A stretch of DNA of 64,000 nucleotides from Rhizobium tropici CIAT 899 (GTDB lineage Bacteria > Pseudomonadota > Alphaproteobacteria > Rhizobiales > Rhizobiaceae): contig NC_020062.1 in NCBI RefSeq assembly GCF_000330885.1, positions 1,558,374 through 1,622,373 of the forward strand, written 5' to 3'. Both the position numbers and the translations under genes were made by a program. The notes beneath the pieces were generated by a model that worked only from the letters and a program-made list of their open reading frames with translations, was not told where the DNA came from and searched no databases. This document shows positions 54,320-63,091 of the stretch, one piece after another. Numbering within the stretch: the first letter of the stretch is position 1; each line of letters opens with the position of its first letter.

Positions 54320-56203
54320 ATGGCATCCACGTCCGTGGCCGAGACGACGAGTCGAGGCATGACCAGGGAAGAGAAGAAGGTCATCTTCGCCTCCTCCCTT
54401 GGAACCGTGTTCGAATGGTACGATTTCTATCTTTATGGGGCGCTAGTTGCCTTCATCGGAACGGCCTTCTTCAGCGACTATCCCGAAGCAACCCGCAATA
54501 TCTTCGCCCTGCTCGCATTTGCCGCAGGCTTCCTCGTGCGGCCGTTCGGCGCGCTCGTCTTCGGGCGCATCGGCGATCTTGTCGGACGTAAATACACCTT
54601 CCTCGTCACGATCCTGATCATGGGCCTTTCGACCTTCCTGGTCGGCGTCCTTCCCGGCTCGGCGAGCTGGGGCATCATAGCACCGGTCATCCTCATCATC
54701 CTTCGCCTGCTGCAAGGCCTGGCGCTTGGCGGCGAATATGGCGGTGCGGCCACCTATGTTGCCGAACATGCACCCGACAACAAACGCGGCTATTACACGT
54801 CCTGGATCCAGACAACGGCGACACTCGGCTTGTTTCTGTCGCTGATCGTTGTCCTCGTTGTACAGAACGCCGTCGGCAAGGATGCCTTTGCCGCCTGGGG
54901 CTGGCGCATTCCCTTCCTTTTGTCCTGCGTTCTGCTTGCGATCTCCGTCTGGATCCGGCTGTCGCTTAGTGAATCGCCGGCATTCAAGAAGATGAAGGAA
55001 GAAGGCAAAGGCTCCAAGGCTCCGCTCTCCGAGGCCTTCGGTCAGTGGAAGAACGCCAAGATCGCCTTGATCGCGCTGCTCGGCCTTACCGCCGGTCAGG
55101 CAGTGGTTTGGTATGCCGGCCAATTCTATTCACTGTTCTTTCTGCAGAGCGTGCTGAAAGTTGACGGTCAATCGGTCAACATCATGATCGCCATCGCGCT
55201 TCTGATCGGCAGCGGCTTCTTCGTGGTCTTCGGCTGGCTGTCCGATAAGATCGGCCGCAAGCCGATCATCATGGCGGGCCTTGCGCTGGCGATCCTGACC
55301 TATTTCCCGCTGTTCAAGGCACTGACCCACGCCGCCAACCCCGCCCTGGCCCAAGCGGAGCAAACCATCCGGGCGACGGTGACGGCAGCTCCTGGCGATT
55401 GCACCTTCCAGTTCAATCCTGTGGGAACCGCCAAGTTCAATAGCTCGTGTGACATCGCCACCTCCTTCCTGGCAAAGTCTTCCGTGCCCTATACGATTGT
55501 CGACGGCCCAGCCGGGCAGCCGGCGACGGTCAAGGTCGGCGACGCGACCATCACCTCTTACGATGCAACGGCGGCAGGGGCCGGTGCAGCGGCAAAGAAT
55601 GCGGCATTCACGCACGACATGAACCTTGTCTTGCAGAAGGCCGGCTTCCCGCTGGTGCGCGACCCTGCCAAGGTGCCGGACGCCAAGCTTGACGCCTTCA
55701 TCGCCGCCAACCCTGAACTGGGGCTTGATGCGGCGACCGTGCGGGCGGGCGACAAGACAGTCACCCCGGTTGCAGATCTCGTCAAGGCGAAGCTTCTGAC
55801 GGCGGATCAGGCCGGTGGCGCAACTGATATGCCGGTCTACACCATCCCCAAGGGTGGCGCCTTCAAGGTGGTTGCCGATCCCTCAGCCATCAACTGGCCG
55901 CTGACCATCCTGATCCTGACCATCCTCGTCATCTATGTGACGATGGTCTACGGCCCGATCGCCGCGATCCTGGTCGAGATGTTCCCGACCCGCATCCGCT
56001 ATACCGGCATGTCGCTGCCCTATCATATCGGTAACGGTTGGTTCGGTGGCCTGCTGCCGGCAACGGTCTTCGCCATGAGCGCCGCCAAGGGCGATATCTA
56101 TTATGGCCTCTGGTACCCGATCGCGATCGCTGCGATGACCCTTGTCATCGGCCTAATTTTCGTTCGCGAAACCAAGGGCGTCGATCTGAACAGCATCAAG
56201 TAA
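54320..56203 (+). CDS. MHS-family MFS transporter with large periplasmic insert
   Basis: 627 residues against roughly 430-450 in ordinary MHS (metabolite:H+ symporter) proteins. The start MTREEKKVIFASSLGTVFEW, then YDFYLYG and GRIGDLVGRKYTFLV, are MHS hallmarks. WLSDKIGRKPIIMAGLALAI repeats the loop motif in the second half. After helix 9 (about residue 333) an insert of about 190 residues begins (THAANPALAQAEQ). It carries two cysteines (APGDCTFQF, NSSCDIATSF) and ends at about residue 524, where NWPLTILILTILVIY begins helix 10. By topology the insert faces the periplasm. GGGAGGA precedes the ATG. Substrate unknown, probably an organic acid. Confidence 0.85.
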   Translation: MASTSVAETTSRGMTREEKKVIFASSLGTVFEWYDFYLYGALVAFIGTAFFSDYPEATRNIFALLAFAAGFLVRPFGALVFGRIGDLVGRKYTFLVTILIMGLSTFLVGVLPGSASWGIIAPVILIILRLLQGLALGGEYGGAATYVAEHAPDNKRGYYTSWIQTTATLGLFLSLIVVLVVQNAVGKDAFAAWGWRIPFLLSCVLLAISVWIRLSLSESPAFKKMKEEGKGSKAPLSEAFGQWKNAKIALIALLGLTAGQAVVWYAGQFYSLFFLQSVLKVDGQSVNIMIAIALLIGSGFFVVFGWLSDKIGRKPIIMAGLALAILTYFPLFKALTHAANPALAQAEQTIRATVTAAPGDCTFQFNPVGTAKFNSSCDIATSFLAKSSVPYTIVDGPAGQPATVKVGDATITSYDATAAGAGAAAKNAAFTHDMNLVLQKAGFPLVRDPAKVPDAKLDAFIAANPELGLDAATVRAGDKTVTPVADLVKAKLLTADQAGGATDMPVYTIPKGGAFKVVADPSAINWPLTILILTILVIYVTMVYGPIAAILVEMFPTRIRYTGMSLPYHIGNGWFGGLLPATVFAMSAAKGDIYYGLWYPIAIAAMTLVIGLIFVRETKGVDLNSIK

Positions 56204-56213
56204 TCGCATGAAA

Positions 56214-56248
56214 GCCCGGCGTTCACATACAGAACGCCGGGCCTTTTT
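56214..56248 (+). terminator. Rho-independent terminator after the MHS transporter
   Basis: Perfect 11-base stem, GCCCGGCGTTC (56214-56224) and GAACGCCGGGC (56232-56242), with a 7-base loop and a CTTTTT tail. It begins 11 bases after the stop codon. A textbook terminator. Confidence 0.92.
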
Positions 56249-56283
56249 CTTCGCCTCATCCATTTCTGATCGAAGCTCGAATC

Positions 56284-56433
56284 TCAGCTTCCGCAAAATG
56301 CGTGAAGCAGCACCAGAAGCGAAAAGAGGACCATCAGGCCCGCCAGAAAATGTTGCAGGATCGACCAGACGCGTTTGGTCGCAGCAAGACTTGGCCGCGT
56401 TGCGAGAGAAGCGAGATAGAGCACTGTATCCAT
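56284..56433 (-). CDS. Small hypothetical membrane protein
   Basis: 49 residues. The ATG at 56433 has AGGGG five to six bases upstream. The protein begins MDTVLYLASLATRPSLA and ends in one hydrophobic helix, HFLAGLMVLFSLLVLLHAF. No family is recognised. Ribosome site and hydrophobic C-terminus are the only support, and it could be chance. Confidence 0.35.
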   Translation of the reverse strand: MDTVLYLASLATRPSLAATKRVWSILQHFLAGLMVLFSLLVLLHAFCGS

Positions 56434-56768
56434 GGAAACCCCTGGCGAATGTTTCCGCAGGCGCGACGTAAACACCTCGCTATCGCGGAAATTGCTGATA
56501 TTTAATGGTTTTATATTGTCTACAAAAATAGTAGATTAAAGGAAGGGTTTTGCGGTTCCCTTGCAATTTCAGACAAATTAAACTCCCCGGAGACAGGCCT
56601 GAGCAAGGCTTACTCAGTCCCGCCGTCCACCTATCGAGGCTCGAATGGAGGCGAACCAAAGCGCAGAAAAAATTTATTCTATAGATTAAATAAACAAAGC
56701 AAGGCTTGTCCTTTTAATTGAATGCCAGTGGCTTACGAGTACCGCTGACAATCGGTGACCCCTTGCCC
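56434..56768. other. Intergenic region, 335 bases, A/T-rich
   Basis: It lies upstream of the sugar ABC operon and has several A/T-rich patches (56500-56540, 56665-56700). It should hold the operon promoter and any sugar-responsive operator. No clear dyad was found by eye. A reading from a TTG at 56718 is continuous with the ATPase gene but is likely leader. Confidence 0.35.
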
Positions 56769-58244
56769 ATGACCTTGCTGGATGCCCAAAATCTTTCTCT
56801 TGCCTTCGGCTCGACACAGGCTCTGGCTGGAGCGTCTCTGACCGTCGCCCGCGGCGAGGTCGTCGCGCTGATGGGGGCCAACGGCGCGGGCAAGTCGACG
56901 CTAGTCAAAATCCTGTCGGGCATTCATCGCGCCGATTCAGGTAGCATCCTATGGAACGGAGCGGATTATCGCCCCGAAAGCCCGGCCGAGGCAACGGCGC
57001 GGGGCATCGTTACGGTGCATCAGTCGACCGATGTCGTCGGGATCGCCGGCCTTTCGGTCGCTGATGCCCTGCTGCTCAACCAATATGTTGACGGACGCCA
57101 GCCCTTCTTTCTGTCGAAACGTTCAGTGCGGCGGAAAGCGGAAGCAATCCTATCGGAAGCCGGCTTCGACCTGCCACTCGACCGCGATTTTGGCGATCTG
57201 GGCACCGCCGACCGGCAGATGGTCGCCATAGCCCGCGCCCTTTCCAATCAAGCGCAGCTGCTGATCCTGGATGAGCCGACCGCAAGCCTTTCTGCACGCG
57301 AAACGGCCCGGCTTTACGATATCGTCCGCAGGCTGAGGGCCCGCGGCCTGGGCATTCTCTATATTTCGCACCGTACGGCAGATCTCGATGCGCTCGCCGA
57401 TCGCGTTGATGTCCTGCGGGGCGGCCGCAATGTCGGTGCCTTCTCGCAGCCGATCGACTTCGACGTCGCCATCGAAACCATGATTGGCCGCTCCATGAAG
57501 GCGGCTCGCCCACATCGCCGTGAACAATTCGACCGGGCCATACTGGAACTTCAGGCTGTCCGGCTGCTTGCCGACAGCCCGCCGATCGATCTGAGGCTCC
57601 ATGCCGGCGAGGTCGTCGCCATTACCGGCGTTCTCGGCGCCGGCAAGAGCCGGCTTCTGTCGACCCTTTTCGGCCTTGAGCGCTTTGCTTCCGGCACGGC
57701 ACTCCTGGACGGCATTGCATTTCAGCCCCGCTCGCCCGCGGATGCAATCGCCCGCGGCGCCGTCATGGCCGCTGCTGACCGCCATCGTTCTTCTCTCATG
57801 CCATCGGACTGGCCGGGAGAGAGTATTGCGGCAACGATCAGCCTGCCGCATCTGAAACATTGGTACCCGTCGGGCTTCCTGTTTTCCGGGCGGGAAAGCC
57901 GCGAGGGAGAAAAGGCCATCCGGCGCCTCGGCATAAAGGCCCCCGGTCCTGAGGCATCTGTCTGGTCACTTTCCGGCGGCAATCAGCAAAAGGTCGTGCT
58001 CGCCCGCTGGGAGGCGGAGCCAAGCCGGCTCATGCTTCTCGACGAGCCCTTCCAGGGGGTCGATGTCGGCGCCCGCCAGGACATTATCGCGGCCATACGC
58101 GCCCACACCGACCGCGCCACCCTGATCGCGACATCCGATCCGGAAGAGGCGCTCGAAGTCGCTGATCGGGTGCTGTTGATGGAACATCATGGTCTCACAG
58201 ACGTCGCGGCCGCAGGCGACCGACAGAACAAGGAATATGCCTGA
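56769..58244 (+). CDS. Sugar ABC transporter double ATPase, RbsA/XylG type
   Basis: 491 residues, two ABC domains of the carbohydrate uptake 2 family. The first has Walker A MGANGAGKSTL near residue 38 and Walker B LLILDEPTASLS; its signature is unusual (FGDLGTADRQMVAIARAL, lacking LSGGQ). The second has Walker A TGVLGAGKSR and the complete signature WSLSGGNQQKVVLARW, followed by LMLLDEPFQGVDVGAR. It powers sugar import with the permease that starts one base before its stop ends (TGATG). The substrate, probably a pentose or sugar alcohol, cannot be fixed. Confidence 0.88.
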   Translation: MTLLDAQNLSLAFGSTQALAGASLTVARGEVVALMGANGAGKSTLVKILSGIHRADSGSILWNGADYRPESPAEATARGIVTVHQSTDVVGIAGLSVADALLLNQYVDGRQPFFLSKRSVRRKAEAILSEAGFDLPLDRDFGDLGTADRQMVAIARALSNQAQLLILDEPTASLSARETARLYDIVRRLRARGLGILYISHRTADLDALADRVDVLRGGRNVGAFSQPIDFDVAIETMIGRSMKAARPHRREQFDRAILELQAVRLLADSPPIDLRLHAGEVVAITGVLGAGKSRLLSTLFGLERFASGTALLDGIAFQPRSPADAIARGAVMAAADRHRSSLMPSDWPGESIAATISLPHLKHWYPSGFLFSGRESREGEKAIRRLGIKAPGPEASVWSLSGGNQQKVVLARWEAEPSRLMLLDEPFQGVDVGARQDIIAAIRAHTDRATLIATSDPEEALEVADRVLLMEHHGLTDVAAAGDRQNKEYA

Positions 58245-59278
58245 TGAGTGAAGGTACCGCAGAAATCCCCGAACAAGTCAGGCCAGTAAGCAATACGGTT
58301 TCACCGCAGGAATTCGTGCGGCGAGGAGCAGTATTTATTCTCCTCCTTGCCCTTGTCATCATCTTCAGCTTCGCCCAGCCGGCCTTCATCAACATCAACA
58401 ATCTGATGAGCATCCTCCAGGCGGTTTCGGTGGTCGCCATTATCGGTGCCGGCGTCACGGTGACGCTCGCCATCGGCGGCTTCGATCTTTCCGTTGGCGC
58501 GGTGGCCGCCTCCAGTGTCATGGCCGCGAGCTACGCGATGATCGTATGGGGTCTCAACGCCTATGAAACCGTGCCGCTGGTGCTTGCCTTCGGCGCGATC
58601 GTCGGGCTTGCCAACGCCCTGCTGATCGTCAGGCTCAAGGTACCGGATCTGCTGGCGACGTTGGCCACCATGTTTCTCCTGACGGGGCTGCAGCTGATTC
58701 CGACGGCGGGGCGCTCGATCTCGGTCGGCTTGATCCTTCCCGACGGGACGACAGCGTCAGGCAGGGTCGACCCCGCCTTTTTAACGATCGGACGATCGAG
58801 CCTGTTCGGCATCATTCCCTTTCCCGTCATCCTCATGCTGATCGTCGCGCTCGCGCTCTATGTGCTGACCGAGCGTACGCGTCTTGGTCGCCTTCTCTAC
58901 GCCACCGGCGGCAATGAAGCGGCGACACGGTTGGCAGGTGCCAATGTCGCCCGCCTGAAGACCTTTGCCTATGTGCTTTCGGGCACTCTCGCCTCGCTGG
59001 GCGGCATCATCGTTGCGGCCCGCGTCGGCCGTGGCGACGTTTCCTCCGGCGCCTCGCTGCTGATGGATTCCGTCGCAGCCTCGCTCATCGGCTTTGCCGT
59101 CCTCGGATTGCGCCGTCCGAACGTTCTCGGCACGACAATCGGCGCCGTCTTCGTCGGCGTGCTTCTGAACGGCCTGACGATGCTGAACGCACCCTATTAC
59201 ACCCAGGACTTTATCAAGGGTGCCGTTCTCGTCGGTGCGCTCGCACTGACCTATGGGATCAGCCGCGGCAAAGCATGA
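58244..59278 (+). CDS. Sugar ABC transporter permease, RbsC type
   Basis: 344 residues, eight to ten helices. The RbsC-family landmarks are visible: GAGVTVTLAIGGFDLSVGAV near residue 70 and GGNEAATRLAGANVARLKTF near residue 220 (coupling region). NNLMSILQAVSVVAIIG is the usual first part. The start overlaps the ATPase stop by one base. It would act as a homodimer in the inner membrane. Confidence 0.88.
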   Translation: MSEGTAEIPEQVRPVSNTVSPQEFVRRGAVFILLLALVIIFSFAQPAFININNLMSILQAVSVVAIIGAGVTVTLAIGGFDLSVGAVAASSVMAASYAMIVWGLNAYETVPLVLAFGAIVGLANALLIVRLKVPDLLATLATMFLLTGLQLIPTAGRSISVGLILPDGTTASGRVDPAFLTIGRSSLFGIIPFPVILMLIVALALYVLTERTRLGRLLYATGGNEAATRLAGANVARLKTFAYVLSGTLASLGGIIVAARVGRGDVSSGASLLMDSVAASLIGFAVLGLRRPNVLGTTIGAVFVGVLLNGLTMLNAPYYTQDFIKGAVLVGALALTYGISRGKA

Positions 59279-59318
59279 TCCCACCATCCGTCCCAACTCA
59301 ACACTCAATGGATTTTCA

Positions 59319-60362
59319 ATGATCAAATTATTCAAAATCATCGCTTCCGCCGTTGTCGCCGGCTCGCTTTTCATGACCACGGCATCGGCGGCGGGACTTA
59401 GCGGCGCGCCCGCTCCTTTCGATAAAAGGCCCGTCAATATCGCCGTCATCAGCTTCCTTGGCAGCGGCGATTGGCTGCAGGCCTTCGAGGCCGGCGTCAA
59501 GCGGCAGGCCGATGCGCTCGGCGTCAACCTCACCGTCTCGCAGGCCCGCAACGACAACGATACGCAGCGCAATCTTGTCGAGCAGGCGATCAATCTCGGC
59601 GTCGACGGCATCATCATCAACAATGGCCGCCCCGAAGTCCTGAAGGATGTCGCACAGAAGGCGCTCGACAAGGGCATCAAGGTCGTCGCCTATGACGTCA
59701 ACCTCGACAATCCGCAAATCCCGCAGATCGAACAGAGCGACAAGGATATGGCCAAGCTCGTGCTTGACCAGGCCGTGAAGGATAAGGGTGATGGCTTTAC
59801 CGGTGGTGCCGTCTATGTCGCGGGCTTCGCGCCGCTCGACCGCCGCTATGCCGTGTGGAAGGATTTCATTGCCAAGCACAATCTCAAGGAAAAGGCCGTA
59901 TGGGGCGTGGTCAATGACACCGTTCCCGCCTCCGTCGCCGATCAGACGAAGGCGGTGCTGCGCGCCAATCCGGATATTTCGGTGATCTTCACGCCATGGG
60001 ATGAATTCGCCAAGGGCGCGAAGCTCGCCATCGACGAGCTTGGCCTTTCCGGTCAGGTGAAGATCTATGGCGTCGACACCTCGACCGCCGATATCCAGCT
60101 GATGGTCGAGCCGGACAGCGCCTGGGTCGCAACCGCGGCGACGAACGCTGCCGTCGTCGGGGAAGTTTCCGTTCGCGCCATTTCGCTCGCCATTGCCGGC
60201 CAGTCTCCGGGCCGCTCCGTTCTCCTGCAGCCGACGCTGATTACGCGTGACGATCTCATCAACAACAAGATCGGCACGATCGAAGAACTGCAGCAGAAAT
60301 TCCCGGCCTTCCTGAAAAGCGATGCCGCGACGGCTGCCTGGATCCCGGCGGCCAAGAACTGA
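59319..60362 (+). CDS. Sugar ABC transporter periplasmic binding protein, RbsB type
   Basis: 347 residues. Signal peptide MIKLFKIIASAVVAGSLFMT ends at TASAAGL. The mature Peripla_BP_4 fold has VNIAVISFLGSGDWLQAFEA and VDGIIINNGRPEVLKDVAQK, typical of ribose/galactose-type binders, and the hinge segment VKIYGVDTSTADIQLM. It binds a monosaccharide or related polyol. A longer in-frame reading from 59253 lies in the intergenic gap and is rejected. Confidence 0.88.
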   Translation: MIKLFKIIASAVVAGSLFMTTASAAGLSGAPAPFDKRPVNIAVISFLGSGDWLQAFEAGVKRQADALGVNLTVSQARNDNDTQRNLVEQAINLGVDGIIINNGRPEVLKDVAQKALDKGIKVVAYDVNLDNPQIPQIEQSDKDMAKLVLDQAVKDKGDGFTGGAVYVAGFAPLDRRYAVWKDFIAKHNLKEKAVWGVVNDTVPASVADQTKAVLRANPDISVIFTPWDEFAKGAKLAIDELGLSGQVKIYGVDTSTADIQLMVEPDSAWVATAATNAAVVGEVSVRAISLAIAGQSPGRSVLLQPTLITRDDLINNKIGTIEELQQKFPAFLKSDAATAAWIPAAKN

Positions 60363-60384
60363 GATTTATCAGCCGCTTTCGCAG

Positions 60385-60406
60385 GGGCCGCCGTCAAAGG
60401 CGGCCC
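60385..60406 (+). terminator. Hairpin between the binding protein and LVIVD genes
   Basis: Perfect 8-base stem, GGGCCGCC (60385-60392) and GGCGGCCC (60399-60406), with a 6-base loop and a pyrimidine-rich tail (TCCTTACTCTGTTT). It could be a partial terminator that gives more binding protein than downstream enzyme. Confidence 0.6.
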
Positions 60407-60436
60407 TCCTTACTCTGTTTATTCATGAGAAGACCC

Positions 60437-61690
60437 ATGGCGTCGACCGACCTCCCCAAACCCGACTTTGCCCGCAACATGACACTGATCGGCCATAGCG
60501 ATATCGGCGGCCGTGGCGATGGGCTGCAATTGATGGTTCATCGAGGCTACGCCTATGTTGCCCATCCCTGGTCTCAGGGCTTCTCGATCGTTGACGTTCG
60601 CGACCCGAAAAGCCCCAAGACGGTCAACTACGTGCCGGCGCCGGCCAATACCTGGAACATCCATCTGCAGACGCATGACGACCTGTTGCTGGTCATCAAC
60701 GCGCTCGATCTCTTTGCCGACGTAGAAACCTTCACGGACGAGAAGGCCTACTACACGCAGTCCGTCGGCGAGACGGTCGCCTCCAGAAAGCGTGAGCGCG
60801 CCTGGACCGCCGGCATGAGCGTATTCGATATTTCCGTTCCCGACAGGCCGCGCAAAATCGGCCAACTGGATGTCGAAGGCGTCGGCTTTCACAGGCTATG
60901 GTATGTCGGCGGCCGCTATGCCTATGCCTCGGCGCTGCTCGACGGCTTTACCGACTATATCTTCGTCACCATCGACATGGCCGATCCAACCAGGCCCGAA
61001 CTTGTCGGCCAATGGTGGCTCCCCGGCATGAACAGGGCGGCGGGAGAAACGCCTGATTGGGGCGACGGCAAGCGTTACGCCCTGCACCATGCACTCGTCC
61101 ATGGCGACACCGCCTATGCCTGCTGGCGAGATGGCGGACTGACGCTCCTCGATATCAAGGATCATTCCGCCCCTCGGCTCATCAAGCACCATAACTGGTG
61201 CCCCCCCTATGGCGGCGGCACGCATTCTCCGCTGCCACTTCCCGGCCGCGGTCTTCTTGTCGTGGCGGATGAAGCCGTGCTGGACAATGAGGAAGACGGC
61301 CGGAAACATACCTGGATCTTCGACATCCGCGTACCCGAAAATCCGATCAGCATCTCGACTTTCCCCATCCCAACCGAAATCGACTACACGAAGAAGGGTG
61401 GTCATTTCGGCCCGCACAATCTGCATGAAAACCGGCCCGGCTCGTTCGTCTCCGAGACGCTGATCTTTGCGACTTGGCAGAATGCCGGTATCCGTGCCTT
61501 CGATATTTCCAACCCCTATCGTCCGGTCGAAACGGGCGCTCTCGTGCCCGCGGGACCGACTGTCATGACCGACCGCCGTCCCGGCCGGCCGAAAGTCATC
61601 CAGTCCGCCGACGTCTTTGTGGACGCCAGGGGTCTGATCTATGCGACGGATTACAATGCCGGACTTGAGATCATAGAATATGGCGGCTGA
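60437..61690 (+). CDS. LVIVD-repeat beta-propeller protein, putative metal-dependent sugar enzyme
   Basis: 417 residues, no signal peptide. LVIVD repeats are visible as GFSIVDVRDPKSPK, GMSVFDISVPDRPRKIG and GGLTLLDIKDHSAPRLI, then GIRAFDISNPYRPVE. Histidines recur at equivalent blade positions: NIHLQTHDD, GVGFHRLWY, LHHALVHGDT, GGGTHSPL and GPHNLHEN. This resembles metal-binding propellers with a central His cluster (compare SBP56 or carotenoid oxygenases). Position after the sugar ABC genes suggests processing of the imported sugar, for example as a lactonase or epimerase; that is inference. Alternative start is an ATG at 60425; GAGAAG precedes the ATG at 60437. Confidence 0.7.
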   Translation: MASTDLPKPDFARNMTLIGHSDIGGRGDGLQLMVHRGYAYVAHPWSQGFSIVDVRDPKSPKTVNYVPAPANTWNIHLQTHDDLLLVINALDLFADVETFTDEKAYYTQSVGETVASRKRERAWTAGMSVFDISVPDRPRKIGQLDVEGVGFHRLWYVGGRYAYASALLDGFTDYIFVTIDMADPTRPELVGQWWLPGMNRAAGETPDWGDGKRYALHHALVHGDTAYACWRDGGLTLLDIKDHSAPRLIKHHNWCPPYGGGTHSPLPLPGRGLLVVADEAVLDNEEDGRKHTWIFDIRVPENPISISTFPIPTEIDYTKKGGHFGPHNLHENRPGSFVSETLIFATWQNAGIRAFDISNPYRPVETGALVPAGPTVMTDRRPGRPKVIQSADVFVDARGLIYATDYNAGLEIIEYGG

Positions 61691-61716
61691 CGCGCGAGCT
61701 TAGCTCCCGCAAAAGA

Positions 61717-61742
61717 GATCTGCCCGCTGGTTCGGGCAGATC
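61717..61742. terminator. Bidirectional terminator between convergent genes
   Basis: Perfect 10-base stem, GATCTGCCCG (61717-61726) and CGGGCAGATC (61733-61742), with a 6-base loop. CTTTAATC follows on the plus strand and CTTTTGC on the minus strand. It separates the LVIVD gene (ends 61690) from the aldo/keto reductase (ends 61754). Confidence 0.85.
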
Positions 61743-61753
61743 CTTTAATCGTA

Positions 61754-62797
61754 TCAGACGGCCTCGTCATGCGAGGGCTTTTCCCAAAGATTGATACCGC
61801 CTTCGACGGCATAACGATCGATCTCGGCGAGTTCCTCGGGGCTGAATGTGAGGTCGTTCAGGGCGGCCACGTTTTCCTCGACCTGACGCGCCGAGCTTGC
61901 ACCGATCAAGGCCGACGTCACGCGCGGATCCCTAAGAACCCAGGCGATGGCAAGCTGGGCGAGCGACTGGCCGCGACGCTTGGCGATCTCGTTGAGCGCC
62001 CGGGCGCGATCGATGTTTTCCTCTTTCAAATGCTCCGGACGCAGGAAGTCGCCGCCCGGCCGGTTGACGCGGGCATCCTGCGGAACGCCGTTGAGATACT
62101 TGTCGGTGAGCAAGCCCTGGGCGAGCGGCGTGAAGGCGATGATACCGGCTCCGACTTCATCCGTCGCGGCAAGCAAATCCTTCTCGACCCAGCGATTGAA
62201 GAGATTATAGGCCGGCTGATTGATCAGAAGCGGCACCTGTCGCTCCCTCAGAAGCGCTGCGATTTCGCGCGTCTTGTTGCCGGAATAGGACGATACGCCG
62301 ACATAAAGCGCCTTGCCCTGCCGGACCGCCTGAGCAAGCGCATCGGCCGTTTCTTCCAGAGGCGTCTCCGCATCGAAGCGATGGGAATAGAAGATATCGA
62401 CATAATCGACGCCGAGCCGGGTGAGGCTCTGGTCAAGGCTGGAAAGCAGCGCCTTCTTCGATCCGCCGCCTCGGCCATAGGGACCCGGCCACATATCCCA
62501 GCCGGCCTTGGACGAGATGATGAGCTCGTCGCGATAAGCGGCCAGATCCTGTTTCAGGATATGACCGAAATTGATCTCGGCGCTTCCCGCCGGCGGGCCA
62601 TAATTGTTGGCGAGATCGAAATGCGTGATGCCGAGATCGAACGCCTTGAAAATGATCGACCTTTGGACATCGAGGGGCGTCGTATCGCCGAAATTATGCC
62701 AGAGGCCAAAGGAGATGGCGGGCAATTTGAGGCCGCTTCGTCCGACGCGGCGAAAATGGGCCGAGTCATAGCGTTCCGGATCGGGGCGGTAGGTCAT
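61754..62797 (-). CDS. Aldo/keto reductase, YghZ (L-glyceraldehyde 3-phosphate reductase) type
   Basis: 347 residues, (alpha/beta)8 NADPH-dependent reductase. The catalytic tetrad is visible: Asp in FDLANNYGPP with the Tyr of the same motif, Lys in IISSKAGWDMW, and His in IFYSHRFDAET. YghZ-like features are the WPGPYGRGGGSKKALL loop and HFRRVGRSGLKLPAI. The ATG at 62797 begins MTYRPDPERYDSAH. Further in-frame sequence to 63058 is probably leader. It may reduce an aldehyde or ketose formed from the imported sugar; inference from neighbourhood. Confidence 0.87.
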   Translation of the reverse strand: MTYRPDPERYDSAHFRRVGRSGLKLPAISFGLWHNFGDTTPLDVQRSIIFKAFDLGITHFDLANNYGPPAGSAEINFGHILKQDLAAYRDELIISSKAGWDMWPGPYGRGGGSKKALLSSLDQSLTRLGVDYVDIFYSHRFDAETPLEETADALAQAVRQGKALYVGVSSYSGNKTREIAALLRERQVPLLINQPAYNLFNRWVEKDLLAATDEVGAGIIAFTPLAQGLLTDKYLNGVPQDARVNRPGGDFLRPEHLKEENIDRARALNEIAKRRGQSLAQLAIAWVLRDPRVTSALIGASSARQVEENVAALNDLTFSPEELAEIDRYAVEGGINLWEKPSHDEAV

Positions 62798-63091
62798 GAT
62801 TTTTGTCTTTCTGTCGATCAAATTGGTGCGGGTAGCGATACGGGGCACAGAATGGCAGAGAGGCATTCGATGAGAAGCCAATCCATATTTTTTATCGACT
62901 AAAGAGGAGAAGTTTTTTCCAGCACAATGAGGTTGCTGACCGCGCGCCTCGAGAACCGCGCCGATCTCGTTTCGGCATTCTGGCGAACCGCACAAAAATC
63001 TGCGGTCGCTCGTTCTCCCCGCCGGAACTGGGGTAGCCTCGAAGCATTCGAGCCGCATGCTTTACGCAATGCGGCTCGAACCTCCCTGCCC
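62798..63091. other. Intergenic region with a palindrome
   Basis: A perfect 12-base inverted repeat, TTCGAGCCGCAT (63047-63058) and ATGCGGCTCGAA (63069-63080), with a 10-base loop, lies 12 bases after the stop of the molybdoenzyme gene on the minus strand. It is a likely terminator, without U-tract. The rest should contain the reductase promoter; nothing else is recognised. Confidence 0.5.
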
